Shown: piece by piece, positions 34,281-43,060 of the stretch
Layout of the letters: each line of letters starts with the position of its first letter
How positions within the stretch are numbered: position 1 is the first letter of the stretch
Source: Akkermansia muciniphila
Lineage (GTDB): Bacteria; Verrucomicrobiota; Verrucomicrobiia; Verrucomicrobiales; Akkermansiaceae
Length of the DNA: 64,000 nucleotides
Direction of reading: 5' to 3'
NCBI RefSeq assembly: GCF_040616545.1
Contig: NZ_CP156688.1
Location: forward strand, 2,604,001 to 2,668,000
Position numbers and translations under genes: made by a program
Notes under the pieces: model-generated
The model's input: the letters and a program-made list of their open reading frames with translations, nothing else
What the model was told of the DNA's origin: nothing
Database searches by the model: none

Positions 34281-35138
34281 ATGAAGTCACGCCCGCGTCA
34301 TCCCCTTCTCAACAAACTTGCAATCATCTCTGTCTCAGTACTGATGATCGGCTTTTCCTTATTCATGTGGGCGTGGCAGGTGGAACCCAGGCGCGTGGAA
34401 ACCGTCACAACCGCGCTGGAAGTGCCGCAGTGGAAGGAAAAAGGCGCCTCCCCGCTCCGGATCGTGATTGCCGGAGACTTCCATCTGCGCCCGAACGGCG
34501 GCGACCAGGCGCACCGGTACATGGAAAAAATCATGGAGGCCCAGCCGGACATGATTTTCCTGATGGGGGACTATGCCAACGGCCACACCCGGGAGAGCAG
34601 CATGAGCCCGGACACCGCCCGGGAATACTTCAAGATGCTGAAGGCCCCCCTGGGCATCTTTGCCGTGCAGGGCAACCATGACCAGTACTATGGCTGGGAC
34701 CTGTGGCGGAACATGTTTTCAGAACTGGGCATCCTGCCCATGTGGAACGATTCCCTGCTGCTGCACCTCCCCGGCGGCAGGGATTTGCAGCTTTCCTCCG
34801 TCCGGGATGACTACCACCTGAGAATCAGGCCGGAGGAACTGCCGCTGCGCTTCTCCCCGGACATTCCCCACATCCTGCTCTCCCACGTGCCGGACATCTT
34901 TCCCCTGCTGGCTCCCGGCACGGCGGACGCCGTTATCAGCGCCCACACCCATGGCGGACAGATCTGCCTGCCCGGAGGCAAACCCCTGGCAAACATCTCC
35001 CGGGAGAAGGCCAAATTCTCCTATCCCTGGTCCCAACTGAACGGCACGCCGTTCCTCATCACCCGCGGACTAGGATGCAGCGTTCTCCCCCTCCGCTTCT
35101 GCTGCCCTCCGGAAATCATCGTGCTGGAAATCCAATAA
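34281..35138 (+). CDS. Membrane-anchored metallophosphoesterase
   Basis: 285 residues from the ATG at 34281, followed by a membrane anchor (LAIISVSVLMIGFSLFMWAW). The calcineurin-like metal motifs are in order: GDFHL, MGDYANG, GNHD, SHVPD and AHTHGG. The group resembles YkuE/YaeI and the LpxG-type UDP-2,3-diacylglucosamine pyrophosphatases, so a step in lipid A synthesis is possible, but another phosphoesterase role is not excluded. It is followed after 31 bases by a same-strand gene. Confidence 0.85.
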   Translation: MKSRPRHPLLNKLAIISVSVLMIGFSLFMWAWQVEPRRVETVTTALEVPQWKEKGASPLRIVIAGDFHLRPNGGDQAHRYMEKIMEAQPDMIFLMGDYANGHTRESSMSPDTAREYFKMLKAPLGIFAVQGNHDQYYGWDLWRNMFSELGILPMWNDSLLLHLPGGRDLQLSSVRDDYHLRIRPEELPLRFSPDIPHILLSHVPDIFPLLAPGTADAVISAHTHGGQICLPGGKPLANISREKAKFSYPWSQLNGTPFLITRGLGCSVLPLRFCCPPEIIVLEIQ

Positions 35139-35169
35139 AACAACCGTTCGGAACCCTCCCTGCCAGCCT

Positions 35170-35793
35170 ATGCCCTCTCCCTTTTATTCACATGATATTT
35201 TCATGTTATTCACAACGGCGTGCGTTGCGGTGCTGCTGGAATCGTGCTCCGCGCCCTCCCCTGCTCCGGAAGCCGTGGCCGGATGGTATGAAGGAACCCT
35301 TTATGAAGGCAAGCCTTTCTACATTACTAAAAACGCCATCAGCTGGACCAGCGGTAGGAAAAAGGCGGACTTCGGCGACTGGACCGCCGTCAGCGTGTAT
35401 GACTCCTCCATCCGCCTGGAAGCGGAGGGCGGTACATTCACCATCTCTCCCGGCTACGGCTGGGACGGCGTCACCTGGGGAACCACCCCGCCGGACATGC
35501 TCCTTCCTTCCCTGTTCCACGACGCCATGCTGCACGCCAAAATGAACGGGGCCCCCATCGCCAGAAGCCAGATAGACCTGGCCTTCTACGACCTCATGAC
35601 CACCCAGCACGCCAGCCGCAAGGGACTTTACTACCGCTTTGTACGCCTCTTCGGCTGGTGCTTCACCTTTCCACAGCACCCGCACACGTTGACGGTCCGG
35701 CAGGCGGAGAAGACTTTTCTACCCAACTCTCAAATTCAGCTCAAAGGCGCCTGGGACTGGCGAAACACTACCTTCTTCTTTCCTCCCAAATGA
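35170..35793 (+). CDS. DUF1353-like protein, possibly exported
   Basis: 207 residues. The middle pattern PGYGWDGVTWGTTPPDML, then LPSLFHDAMLHAKM, resembles DUF1353 (WDG and HD pairs), a family of unknown function seen in phages and bacteria. The N-terminus is hydrophobic (LFTTACVAVLLESCSAPSP) with a weak lipobox-like SC; an ATG at 35203 would start right at it. The last 58 bases overlap the convergent TPR gene, an unusual amount for this window. Confidence 0.6.
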   Translation: MPSPFYSHDIFMLFTTACVAVLLESCSAPSPAPEAVAGWYEGTLYEGKPFYITKNAISWTSGRKKADFGDWTAVSVYDSSIRLEAEGGTFTISPGYGWDGVTWGTTPPDMLLPSLFHDAMLHAKMNGAPIARSQIDLAFYDLMTTQHASRKGLYYRFVRLFGWCFTFPQHPHTLTVRQAEKTFLPNSQIQLKGAWDWRNTTFFFPPK

Positions 35794-37760
35794 TGAAGCC
35801 TGAATTTGGCCACATCCACCAGATTGGCAAAATCCCTTAATTTGGGTCCGGCAATCACCTTCTCCAGATATTCCTCCCCATCATGAATGACCGGCAGATA
35901 GCCTACCGACAGACAGTTTTTGCCCGGCAATACCTTGAGGAGAGAATTCTGGTCATGATAAGAATGCAAAGACAGAATCCTCAATTCCTTTTCATCTTTG
36001 AAGGCGGCATCCTTTACTAAATGCCTCAGGTAAATAAGCATTTCCAGAGCGGCCTTTTGAGCCTTTTCGCTGATATGCTCAAAATGCTCCCTAATTTTCC
36101 TCAATGATTTACCGATCTCCTGAAATTTCTTCCTCTCAGATTCTTTCAATGTGTCTTCACAAACGTCAAAATCCTTGTTTAAGGAATATTCAAAACATGC
36201 AGGGGTATAATACATTCGACCGGAAGAGCATTCATAATACAATACCCAGTAAAGAGGCAGTTTGCGGCACATGTTAGCCTCTTTTTTAGAGGAGTCGTCG
36301 TCCTCTTTTTGAACGGCAATCATGGACGTTTCTCCCGGCTTGGCGAAAAAGGATCGGTTAAATACCAGGCACAGCCCGGTTCCTTCCTCCCCCTTGTTCT
36401 TTCCGTAAAGACGAAACTGGTTTAGGGAATCAATTGCAGAAGAAAAGGAAGCCTGCAATACGGCAAGATGACTCTGGATTCTTTGGGAAGGTAGACAATC
36501 CTGCGTCAGAAAGGCCTGAAAAACGGTGCCTTCCGTAGGATCGTTAGCCGCAGCCAGACTGCATAACAACAAGGGGCTTGCTTTCCCGTTCGCTTTCGTC
36601 TGCTTTTGGAGCAAGGTCTCAAATACCATGGAGGATGTATAATGCCCCACTTGCTCAAGATCAGCGTTAAGCAGATACAAGAGTCGATATTGTTCCACCC
36701 ATAGACGGTGGATATGGAATAAATCTTTTCCGGAACATCCTTCCAGTTGTTCCTTGTTTGCCAGGATATTGAAATCATCGTCTCCACTCCATAAATCCAC
36801 CTGGCTATTTTCAGGCAGGCTATCCCAGAATTCCTTGCTTCCTACCAGAGACCTTCGGTTCCGTTTTGCTATTTCGTTATTGGCGTTAATCTGAATGGCT
36901 TGAATATAACACGCTAACGCCTCTTCCCTTTTACCAAGACCGGATAACAAAAGTCCTTTATTGTTTAGGGATGCATCATGATGAGGATTGATTTCCAGGG
37001 CCTTATTGTAACTGGCAAGAGCTTCTTCCTTTCGGCCCAGGTCATCCAGCACATTACCTCTGTTGTAATAGGCCGCCCCATAGTCAGGATTGATTTCCAG
37101 GGCCTTATTGTAACTGGCAAGAGCTTCCTCCTTTCTCCCCAAATCATCCAGGACGTTTCCCCTGTTGTAATAAGCCGCATCGTAACCAGGATTGGCCTCC
37201 AGCGCCTTGTTATAGCTGGAAAGAGCCTCCTCCTTCCGCCCTAAACTTTTCAGGATAATTCCTCTATTACAATAAGCCTTATCATAATCAGGTTTGATTT
37301 CCAACGCCTTGTCGTAGCTATCCAGCGCTTCTTCCTTCCGCTTGAGATCATTCAGGATATTTCCTTTATTATAATAGGCTGCATAATCCTCAGGGTTGAT
37401 CTGTAACGCTTTGCCATAGCTTACCAACGCTTCCTCCTTCCGACCGAGATCATTCAGAATATATCCCCTATTGTAATGGGCAGCATCATTCCGAGGGTTG
37501 ATTTCCAATGATTTGTCGTAGCTGGACAGCGCTTCCTCCTGCCTTCCTAATTTTTTCAACACAATGCCCCTGTTACAATAGGCTTTATCGTAAGCAGGAT
37601 TGATTTCCAGCGCCTTGTTGTAGCTGTCCAGCGCTTCCCTGCTCCGTCCAAGATCATCCAGAACATTTCCTTTCTTCACATAAGCTGTGAAATTTTCAGG
37701 ATCAAGAACAATCTCACGCTCCCATTTTTCCAATTCCTCCTGCAACTTTTCTTCATCCAT
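35736..37760 (-). CDS. TPR-DUF2971 protein
   Basis: 674 residues. Residues about 23-296 form eight tetratricopeptide units of 34 residues, most with the core NRGNVLDDLGRKEEAL. The C-terminal half (about 350-674) has DUF2971 landmarks: HYTSSMVFETLL, AANDPTEG, ASFSSAIDSLNQFRLYG and GTGLCLVF. It has no signal peptide or membrane segment. The gene is more AT-rich than its neighbours, which suggests transfer. DUF2971 is of unknown function and is often found in variable regions; the TPR part suggests partner binding or sensing. A defence-related role is conjecture. Some TPR units are nearly identical at the base level, implying recent duplication. Confidence 0.8.
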   Translation of the reverse strand: MDEEKLQEELEKWEREIVLDPENFTAYVKKGNVLDDLGRSREALDSYNKALEINPAYDKAYCNRGIVLKKLGRQEEALSSYDKSLEINPRNDAAHYNRGYILNDLGRKEEALVSYGKALQINPEDYAAYYNKGNILNDLKRKEEALDSYDKALEIKPDYDKAYCNRGIILKSLGRKEEALSSYNKALEANPGYDAAYYNRGNVLDDLGRKEEALASYNKALEINPDYGAAYYNRGNVLDDLGRKEEALASYNKALEINPHHDASLNNKGLLLSGLGKREEALACYIQAIQINANNEIAKRNRRSLVGSKEFWDSLPENSQVDLWSGDDDFNILANKEQLEGCSGKDLFHIHRLWVEQYRLLYLLNADLEQVGHYTSSMVFETLLQKQTKANGKASPLLLCSLAAANDPTEGTVFQAFLTQDCLPSQRIQSHLAVLQASFSSAIDSLNQFRLYGKNKGEEGTGLCLVFNRSFFAKPGETSMIAVQKEDDDSSKKEANMCRKLPLYWVLYYECSSGRMYYTPACFEYSLNKDFDVCEDTLKESERKKFQEIGKSLRKIREHFEHISEKAQKAALEMLIYLRHLVKDAAFKDEKELRILSLHSYHDQNSLLKVLPGKNCLSVGYLPVIHDGEEYLEKVIAGPKLRDFANLVDVAKFRLHHLGGKKKVVFRQSQAPLS
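36983..37187 (-). repeat. Two near-identical tandem 102-base TPR repeats
   Basis: Two neighbouring TPR units share long runs of identical bases, such as GATTGATTTCCAGGGCCTTA at about 36989 and again at about 37091, one 102-base unit apart. The other units are more diverged. Confidence 0.75.
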
Positions 37761-37859
37761 GCCAAATCAAACTTGAATATATCCAATACTATCCAAAACA
37801 AAAACCTTTGAAAAGCAGATAATAGAAAGGAAAGTAATTCAGTGGAGAGAAGAAGCCGC

Positions 37860-38756
37860 TTATTCCTCAATAGGCGTGGCTTCGGGAATGTATTCATTCC
37901 CGGAGGGGGCCGTCTGGCGGGTTTCCGTGACGAAGCCAAGGACGCGGTCCACGTCCAACTGGGACAGGACGGAGCGCACGTCCTGGTCTTCCAGGAAGCG
38001 GGTAAGCTTGACGTCGTTGTAAAGGCCCTGCATGTCCCCCTTCTCCACCAGCAGGCGGATGGCGGGGTCTTCACTCAGGCTTTTCAGGCTCAGCACGCGG
38101 CTGGTGATGCGGGAGCGGGGCATGTAGCAGTCCAGCTGGGTGCGGCGCTGGTCGGAGAGTTCCGGGCTGAGCGTCACCAGGTAGGCAATCATTTTTGCCA
38201 GGGAGAGGCGTTCCGGATCATGCTCCGGGGAGATGGTCACCAGCCAGTTCAGGTGGGGATTGTCCGTGATGGATTTCTTGACGGAATAAATAGCGGGCAG
38301 GGAGATGGTGCGGTTGGGGTCCATGTGATACAGAGCCAGTTCACGGGCGCGCGTCATTTCCGCCATGGAGCCGTAGTAGAAGATGCACATGACGCCCACC
38401 CAGCAGACGACCGCCGCCATCAGAATGGTGGTGACAATGCCTTTGGCCCCGCCGAAGCCCATACGCCGCCCCCAGGAGAAGACGTCGCTGAACCAGAACA
38501 GGCCGTGCATGAAGATGAAGAAGACCGCCGCCGCCCCTCCGACGGACAGCACGGTGACCATCCATTCCCGTGGGTCGCTGGTGATGAAGGAGAGATAGGT
38601 AAAACCGTATTTGGACAGCCAGAAGTAAGCCGCCACGGCGGATAGCACCGCCGCGCCGAACAGGAGCATCTTAATCATCCCTTTCAGCATGCCGAGCACG
38701 ATGAAGCCGACCAGCAGCGCGCCCAGTACCAGGTAGAATGTGAGGGAGGAGTCCAT
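37860..38756 (-). CDS. CvpA-like membrane protein
   Basis: 298 residues from the ATG at 38756 (MDSSLTFYLVLGALLVGFIV); a longer frame overlaps aroC. Four hydrophobic helices in the first 160 residues (LVLGALLVGFIVLGML, MLLFGAAVLSAVAAYF and others) resemble CvpA/colicin V production proteins. The C-terminal half is cytoplasmic or periplasmic and charged. The exact role is unknown; the classical name comes from colicin V export. It follows aroC by 32 bases on the same strand. Confidence 0.6.
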   Translation of the reverse strand: MDSSLTFYLVLGALLVGFIVLGMLKGMIKMLLFGAAVLSAVAAYFWLSKYGFTYLSFITSDPREWMVTVLSVGGAAAVFFIFMHGLFWFSDVFSWGRRMGFGGAKGIVTTILMAAVVCWVGVMCIFYYGSMAEMTRARELALYHMDPNRTISLPAIYSVKKSITDNPHLNWLVTISPEHDPERLSLAKMIAYLVTLSPELSDQRRTQLDCYMPRSRITSRVLSLKSLSEDPAIRLLVEKGDMQGLYNDVKLTRFLEDQDVRSVLSQLDVDRVLGFVTETRQTAPSGNEYIPEATPIEE

Positions 38757-38788
38757 GAATGACAGGAAAGAAGCCGCGGAACCGATTG

Positions 38789-39874
38789 TTACAGCGCCCG
38801 CTGGCAGCGCTGGCGCAGGTAGTGGTCGCACAGGCAGAGCCACGCCATGGCCTCCACAATGGGCACGGCGCGCGGCAGAACGCAGGCGTCATGCCGTCCC
38901 CTGCCCTTGAGCCGGGCATCCTCCCCTGCCTGGTTGACCGTCTGCTGGTCAATCATGAGCGTGGCGGTGGGCTTGAAGCCGATGCGCATCAGGATGTCTT
39001 CTCCGTTGGAGATGCCGCCCTGAATGCCGCCGGAGTGGTTGGTGACGGTGTGCACATGGCCGTCCCGCATGTAAAAAGGATCGTTGTGTTCCAGCCCGGT
39101 CATCTCCGCCGCCTCAAAGCCGGAGCCCACGGCAAAGGCCTTGGTGGCGGGAATGCTCATCATGGCGTGGGCCAGCGTGGCGTCCAGCTTGTCAAAGACG
39201 GGGTCCCCCAGTCCGGGAGGGCAGCCGCGCACCACGCATTTGACCACGCCGCCCAGGGAGTTGCCGGCATCCCGCGCCTCCTTGATGGCGGCAATCATGG
39301 CCTCCACCACGGAGGGGTCCGCCGTGCGGACGATGTTGCTTTCAATGACGGAGGCCGTGACGGCCTCCCAGTCCACGGAGGCTTTCACCTGGTGCACCTG
39401 GTCCACCCAGGCCAGGACGTCCATGTCCGGAAAGGCCTGCTTCAGCACGGCCCTGGCCACGGCTCCGGCGGCCACGCGGCCGATGGTTTCCCGCGCGGAG
39501 GCCCTGCCCCCGCCCGCCCAGGCGCGGATGCCGTATTTGGCGTCATACGTGTAGTCTGCGTGGGAGGGGCGGTACGTGTGGGCCATTTCATCATAGGCGG
39601 AGGAACGGTGGTCCTTGTTCCGCACGCTGATGGCGATGGGCGTTCCCAGGGTTTTGCCGTCCAGCACGCCGGAAAGGATTTCCGCGCAGTCTTCCTCCTT
39701 GCGGGGGGTCACGATGTCGCTCTGCCCCGGCCTGCGCCGGTCCAGCTCCCGCTGAATGTCTTCTTCCGTCACCGGGACAAGGGACGGACAGCCGTCAATC
39801 ACCACACCCACCCCGGCTCCATGGGACTCACCCCAGGTGGAGATTCTGAACACCTGACCAAAACTGCTGGACAT
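38789..39874 (-). CDS. aroC: Chorismate synthase
   Basis: 361 residues, normal length. It carries the signatures [48 protein letters not shown] and [20 protein letters not shown]. It converts EPSP to chorismate using reduced FMN, the last common step to aromatic amino acids. EPSP synthase (aroA) is also in this window but is not linked. It is separated from the HU gene upstream by a terminator and followed by the CvpA-like gene. Confidence 0.97.
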   Translation of the reverse strand: MSSSFGQVFRISTWGESHGAGVGVVIDGCPSLVPVTEEDIQRELDRRRPGQSDIVTPRKEEDCAEILSGVLDGKTLGTPIAISVRNKDHRSSAYDEMAHTYRPSHADYTYDAKYGIRAWAGGGRASARETIGRVAAGAVARAVLKQAFPDMDVLAWVDQVHQVKASVDWEAVTASVIESNIVRTADPSVVEAMIAAIKEARDAGNSLGGVVKCVVRGCPPGLGDPVFDKLDATLAHAMMSIPATKAFAVGSGFEAAEMTGLEHNDPFYMRDGHVHTVTNHSGGIQGGISNGEDILMRIGFKPTATLMIDQQTVNQAGEDARLKGRGRHDACVLPRAVPIVEAMAWLCLCDHYLRQRCQRAL

Positions 39875-39934
39875 GGCGGCATTCTAGACGGCGGACCGCA
39901 TCCGGTCAAGCCGTGGACAACCCCAGCGGGACAT

Positions 39935-39966
39935 AAAAAACACCCCGGTCCGCGGAGGACGGGGTG
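39935..39966 (-). terminator. Rho-independent terminator of the HU gene
   Basis: On the minus strand CACCCCG and CGGGGTG form a stem with inner TCCGCGGA pairing, followed by TTTTTT. It lies about 40 bases past the HU stop. Confidence 0.88.
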
Positions 39967-40004
39967 CTGAAAGAAAAGTGCTATTTTTAGAAGCAACTGC
40001 CTTC

Positions 40005-40274
40005 TTAGTCCTTCAGAGCGGAAGAGGCCTTGAAAGCAACCGTCTTGGAAGCGGGAATATTGATCGCCTTGCCGGTCTTCGGGTTGCGGCCGGTACGGGC
40101 TTCACGGGTCTTGGTAGCAAACGTACCAAAGCCGATGATCTGCACCTTGCCGGATTCCTGCACGCCTTCCTTGATGGATTCCAGCACAGCGGCCAGAGCT
40201 TCTTCAGCGTGCTTTTTGGTGGTATCGGCACCCAGCTTGTTTTGAATCAATTCGATCAGTTGAGCCTTGTTCAT
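40005..40274 (-). CDS. HU-family DNA-binding protein
   Basis: 89 residues, the normal size. It shows the HU/IHF family pattern: MNKAQLIELIQNKLG, then GFGTFATKTREARTGRNPKT, with the beta arm carrying the conserved RxGRNP-like sequence and a Pro in NIPASKTVAFKA. It bends and compacts DNA. HU and IHF subunits cannot be separated reliably here. Its compact gene sits between murA (71 bases upstream) and its own terminator. Confidence 0.93.
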   Translation of the reverse strand: MNKAQLIELIQNKLGADTTKKHAEEALAAVLESIKEGVQESGKVQIIGFGTFATKTREARTGRNPKTGKAINIPASKTVAFKASSALKD

Positions 40275-40345
40275 AGGACTTCGGTGAATATCATACGGAA
40301 TCCTGACAGTAAAGAAAAAATGCGGTACACAAGCCCAAAACGGCG

Positions 40346-41623
40346 TTAATTGTCGTCATCCGGCTGTCTTTCCACGGCAGCGCCGATCGCCAGGAGCTTT
40401 TCATCAATCATTTCATAGCCGCGGTCAATGTGGTACAAACGGTGTATTTCCGTCGTGCCTTCCGCTTTCAGGGCCGCCAGCACCAGCGCGGCGGACGCGC
40501 GCAGGTCGGACGCCATGACGGGCGCGCCGCTCAGGGTTTCCACGCCGGAGATGACGGCGGTGCCGTTGTCCACCTTGATGTTCGCGCCCATGCGCTTGAG
40601 CTCAGAGCAGTGCATGAAGCGCTGCGGGAAGATGGTGTCCTTCACCACGGAAATGCCCGGCGTGGTGGCGAAGAGGGCCGTCATCTGGGCCTGCATGTCC
40701 GTGGGGTAGCCGGGATAAGGGGCCGTCTTGATTTCCCCGCATTTGGGCGTATTACCGGCAATGATGGTGACGGTGTCCCCGCGTTCGTTGAATTCCACGT
40801 GGTGCCCGCATTTCCGGAGCAGGTCCGTCACCACGGTCATGTGCTCTTCACAAACGCGCCTCAGGGTCACCCCGTCCCCCATCATGGCGGCGGCCACCAT
40901 GAAGGTGCCAGCTTCAATGCGGTCCGGAATGACGGTGTGGTTGCAGCCGCGGAGTTTTTCAACCCCTTCAATGACGATGCGGCGCGTTCCGGCGCCCTGG
41001 ATATTGGCGCCCAGCTTGATCAGGAAGTTGGCCAGGTCCACCACTTCCGGCTCGGAAGCGGCGGATTCAATGACGGTGGTGCCTTCCGCCAGCACGGCGG
41101 CCATCATCAGGTTGTCCGTTCCCAGAACGGTGGGGCCGTGGTCCCCGCTCAAATCCACCGTGGCGCCCTTCAGGCCCCCGGGGGCCTCAATAATCAGGTT
41201 GCCGCGCTCAATCTGCACCCGGGCGCCGAGCGCCTGGATGGCCCTGATGTGCAGGTCCACGGGCCGGTCGCCGATGACGCAGCCGCCCGGCAACGGAATC
41301 ACGCACCGCTGCATGCGGGCCATCAGGGGCCCCAGCAGGCAGATGGAGGCGCGCATCTTGCGCACCTGTTCATAGGTGGCTTCGGAATGCAGGTTCCTGG
41401 CCTCCACGCGCACGTTGCCGCTGGACCTCTCCACGGAAGCGCCAAGCTGGCCCATGATCTGCACCATGAAATTGGTATCGGAGACATCCGGCACACGGCG
41501 CACCACCACAGGCTCATCCGTCAGCAGGGACGCGGCCAGAATGGGCAGGGACGCATTTTTGGACCCGCTGATATTGACGGCTCCCCTCAGCGTAAAACCT
41601 CCGTGTACAACAAGCTTCTCCAT
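40346..41623 (-). CDS. murA: UDP-N-acetylglucosamine 1-carboxyvinyltransferase
   Basis: 425 residues from the ATG at 41623 (MEKLVVHGGFTLRGAVNISG); a TTG 12 bases earlier is the other open start. The catalytic Cys falls exactly at residue 115 (LPGGCVIGDRPVDLHI), the usual fosfomycin-sensitive form. Other family parts are GSKNASLPILAASLL, DRIEAGTFMVAAAM and DLRASAALVLAAL. It adds enolpyruvate to UDP-GlcNAc, the first committed peptidoglycan step. Only one copy is in the window. It lies just upstream of the HU gene. Confidence 0.97.
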   Translation of the reverse strand: MEKLVVHGGFTLRGAVNISGSKNASLPILAASLLTDEPVVVRRVPDVSDTNFMVQIMGQLGASVERSSGNVRVEARNLHSEATYEQVRKMRASICLLGPLMARMQRCVIPLPGGCVIGDRPVDLHIRAIQALGARVQIERGNLIIEAPGGLKGATVDLSGDHGPTVLGTDNLMMAAVLAEGTTVIESAASEPEVVDLANFLIKLGANIQGAGTRRIVIEGVEKLRGCNHTVIPDRIEAGTFMVAAAMMGDGVTLRRVCEEHMTVVTDLLRKCGHHVEFNERGDTVTIIAGNTPKCGEIKTAPYPGYPTDMQAQMTALFATTPGISVVKDTIFPQRFMHCSELKRMGANIKVDNGTAVISGVETLSGAPVMASDLRASAALVLAALKAEGTTEIHRLYHIDRGYEMIDEKLLAIGAAVERQPDDDN

Positions 41624-41761
41624 AGTGGGTGGCAATTAGGTGACGGATTCTACACATTTGAGACATCCATGCAACCCCAAAGAGACCCCGGAACCGGACA
41701 ATTTCCCGGACGTTTCCCTTCCCGGAAAAGGCGGCGGAAAGCCGCGGGGCAAAAAAGACAG

Positions 41762-42185
<424 letters not shown>

Positions 42186-42272
42186 GGACTACATACGCCT
42201 TCAGCGGCGCGCGGTAAAGCCCAAAGCGGGTACGGAGGGCATTTTGTTCCCCTTCCCTGTTCTCCTCCGGAC

Positions 42273-42725
42273 TCAGGAAATGCCGGGCTCCTTCAGGCAG
42301 GCCTCATAGCACGCTTTGTTAAGAGCCTTGCAGACGGCGGTATTGCCGCTTGCGGCAGGTACCGGATGAAATTTCTTTTCCCCCGCGGCGTGCAGGAAAA
42401 CGGCCGGTTCTTCCGGCTGAAGAGAGGCGCCTTTAGTCCATCCTTCCTTTAAGAGGGTTTTGGCCAGGGATTCCACCTTGTAGGCGTCGCCTTTCAGAAA
42501 TACCTTTTTAACAGGGTACTGCTTCCCCAGCGCATCCGCATACAAGGCGAACGGGCGTCTCTTCACCTCCACTCCGTCATCTTTCAACGTGACGTCGTAC
42601 ACAAGGGCGCCGATGCTGACATGCACGGCCGCTTCAGAAACAGGCTGCACGGATTGGCGCTGGGAACAGGCGGCCATGACGCCCAGCGCGGTACAGAGAA
42701 TGACAGTCCGGACAATGAAACTCAC
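42273..42725 (-). CDS. Lipoprotein of unknown function
   Basis: 150 residues with a lipoprotein signal peptide (MSFIVRTVILCTALGVMAAC), Cys20 being the probable acylated residue. The mature part contains YDVTLKDDGVEVKRRPF and GKQYPVKKVFLKG, a small beta-rich domain, and has two further Cys pairs near the C-terminus (AVCKALNKACYEACLK) that may form disulfides. No family is recognised. It is downstream of a hairpin-rich intergenic region and next to rnpB, both on the minus strand. Confidence 0.7.
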   Translation of the reverse strand: MSFIVRTVILCTALGVMAACSQRQSVQPVSEAAVHVSIGALVYDVTLKDDGVEVKRRPFALYADALGKQYPVKKVFLKGDAYKVESLAKTLLKEGWTKGASLQPEEPAVFLHAAGEKKFHPVPAASGNTAVCKALNKACYEACLKEPGIS

Positions 42726-43060
42726 CGGCCTTTTCTATTTCACATTCTCTTGAATGTCAATCCTTGAAACAAGGCAGAGCGGCCACAAGACCACTCCCGT
42801 GGCCGCTCCAACTTACTACCTATGAAAACCAGCTTGATCCATTGATCCGGAAAGGCTCTCTCCTTCCTTTCCGGAGGACGCAGCCGATAACGGGTTGAAA
42901 TATACGTCACCGCCCCGGAAAATCAACTCCATTATGGGGCGTCCACCGCTCCAGTTCCAGCGCCTTTCCGGAAGCCCGGCGCCATCCATTCCGCCTCCCG
43001 GCTTCTCGTAATTGGCTTGATTCAGCCGCCAATACAGGTTAGTTCTTCCGGGACGCCGCC
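42726..43060. other. Hairpin-rich intergenic region upstream of aroA
   Basis: About 335 bases with no gene. Four perfect inverted repeats lie close together: ACATTC/GAATGT (42742-42757), CCTTG/CAAGG (42762-42774), GAGCGGCCAC/GTGGCCGCTC (42777-42808) and TCCGGAAAGG/CCTTTCCGGA (42846-42875). Between the last two is a tiny frame ATG...TGA encoding MKTSLIH. This could be an RNA element or control region; the strand is uncertain. Confidence 0.5.

Noticed and set aside
36983-37187. Repeat array considered as a possible CRISPR
   Set aside because: The repeats are in-frame TPR coding units without spacers.
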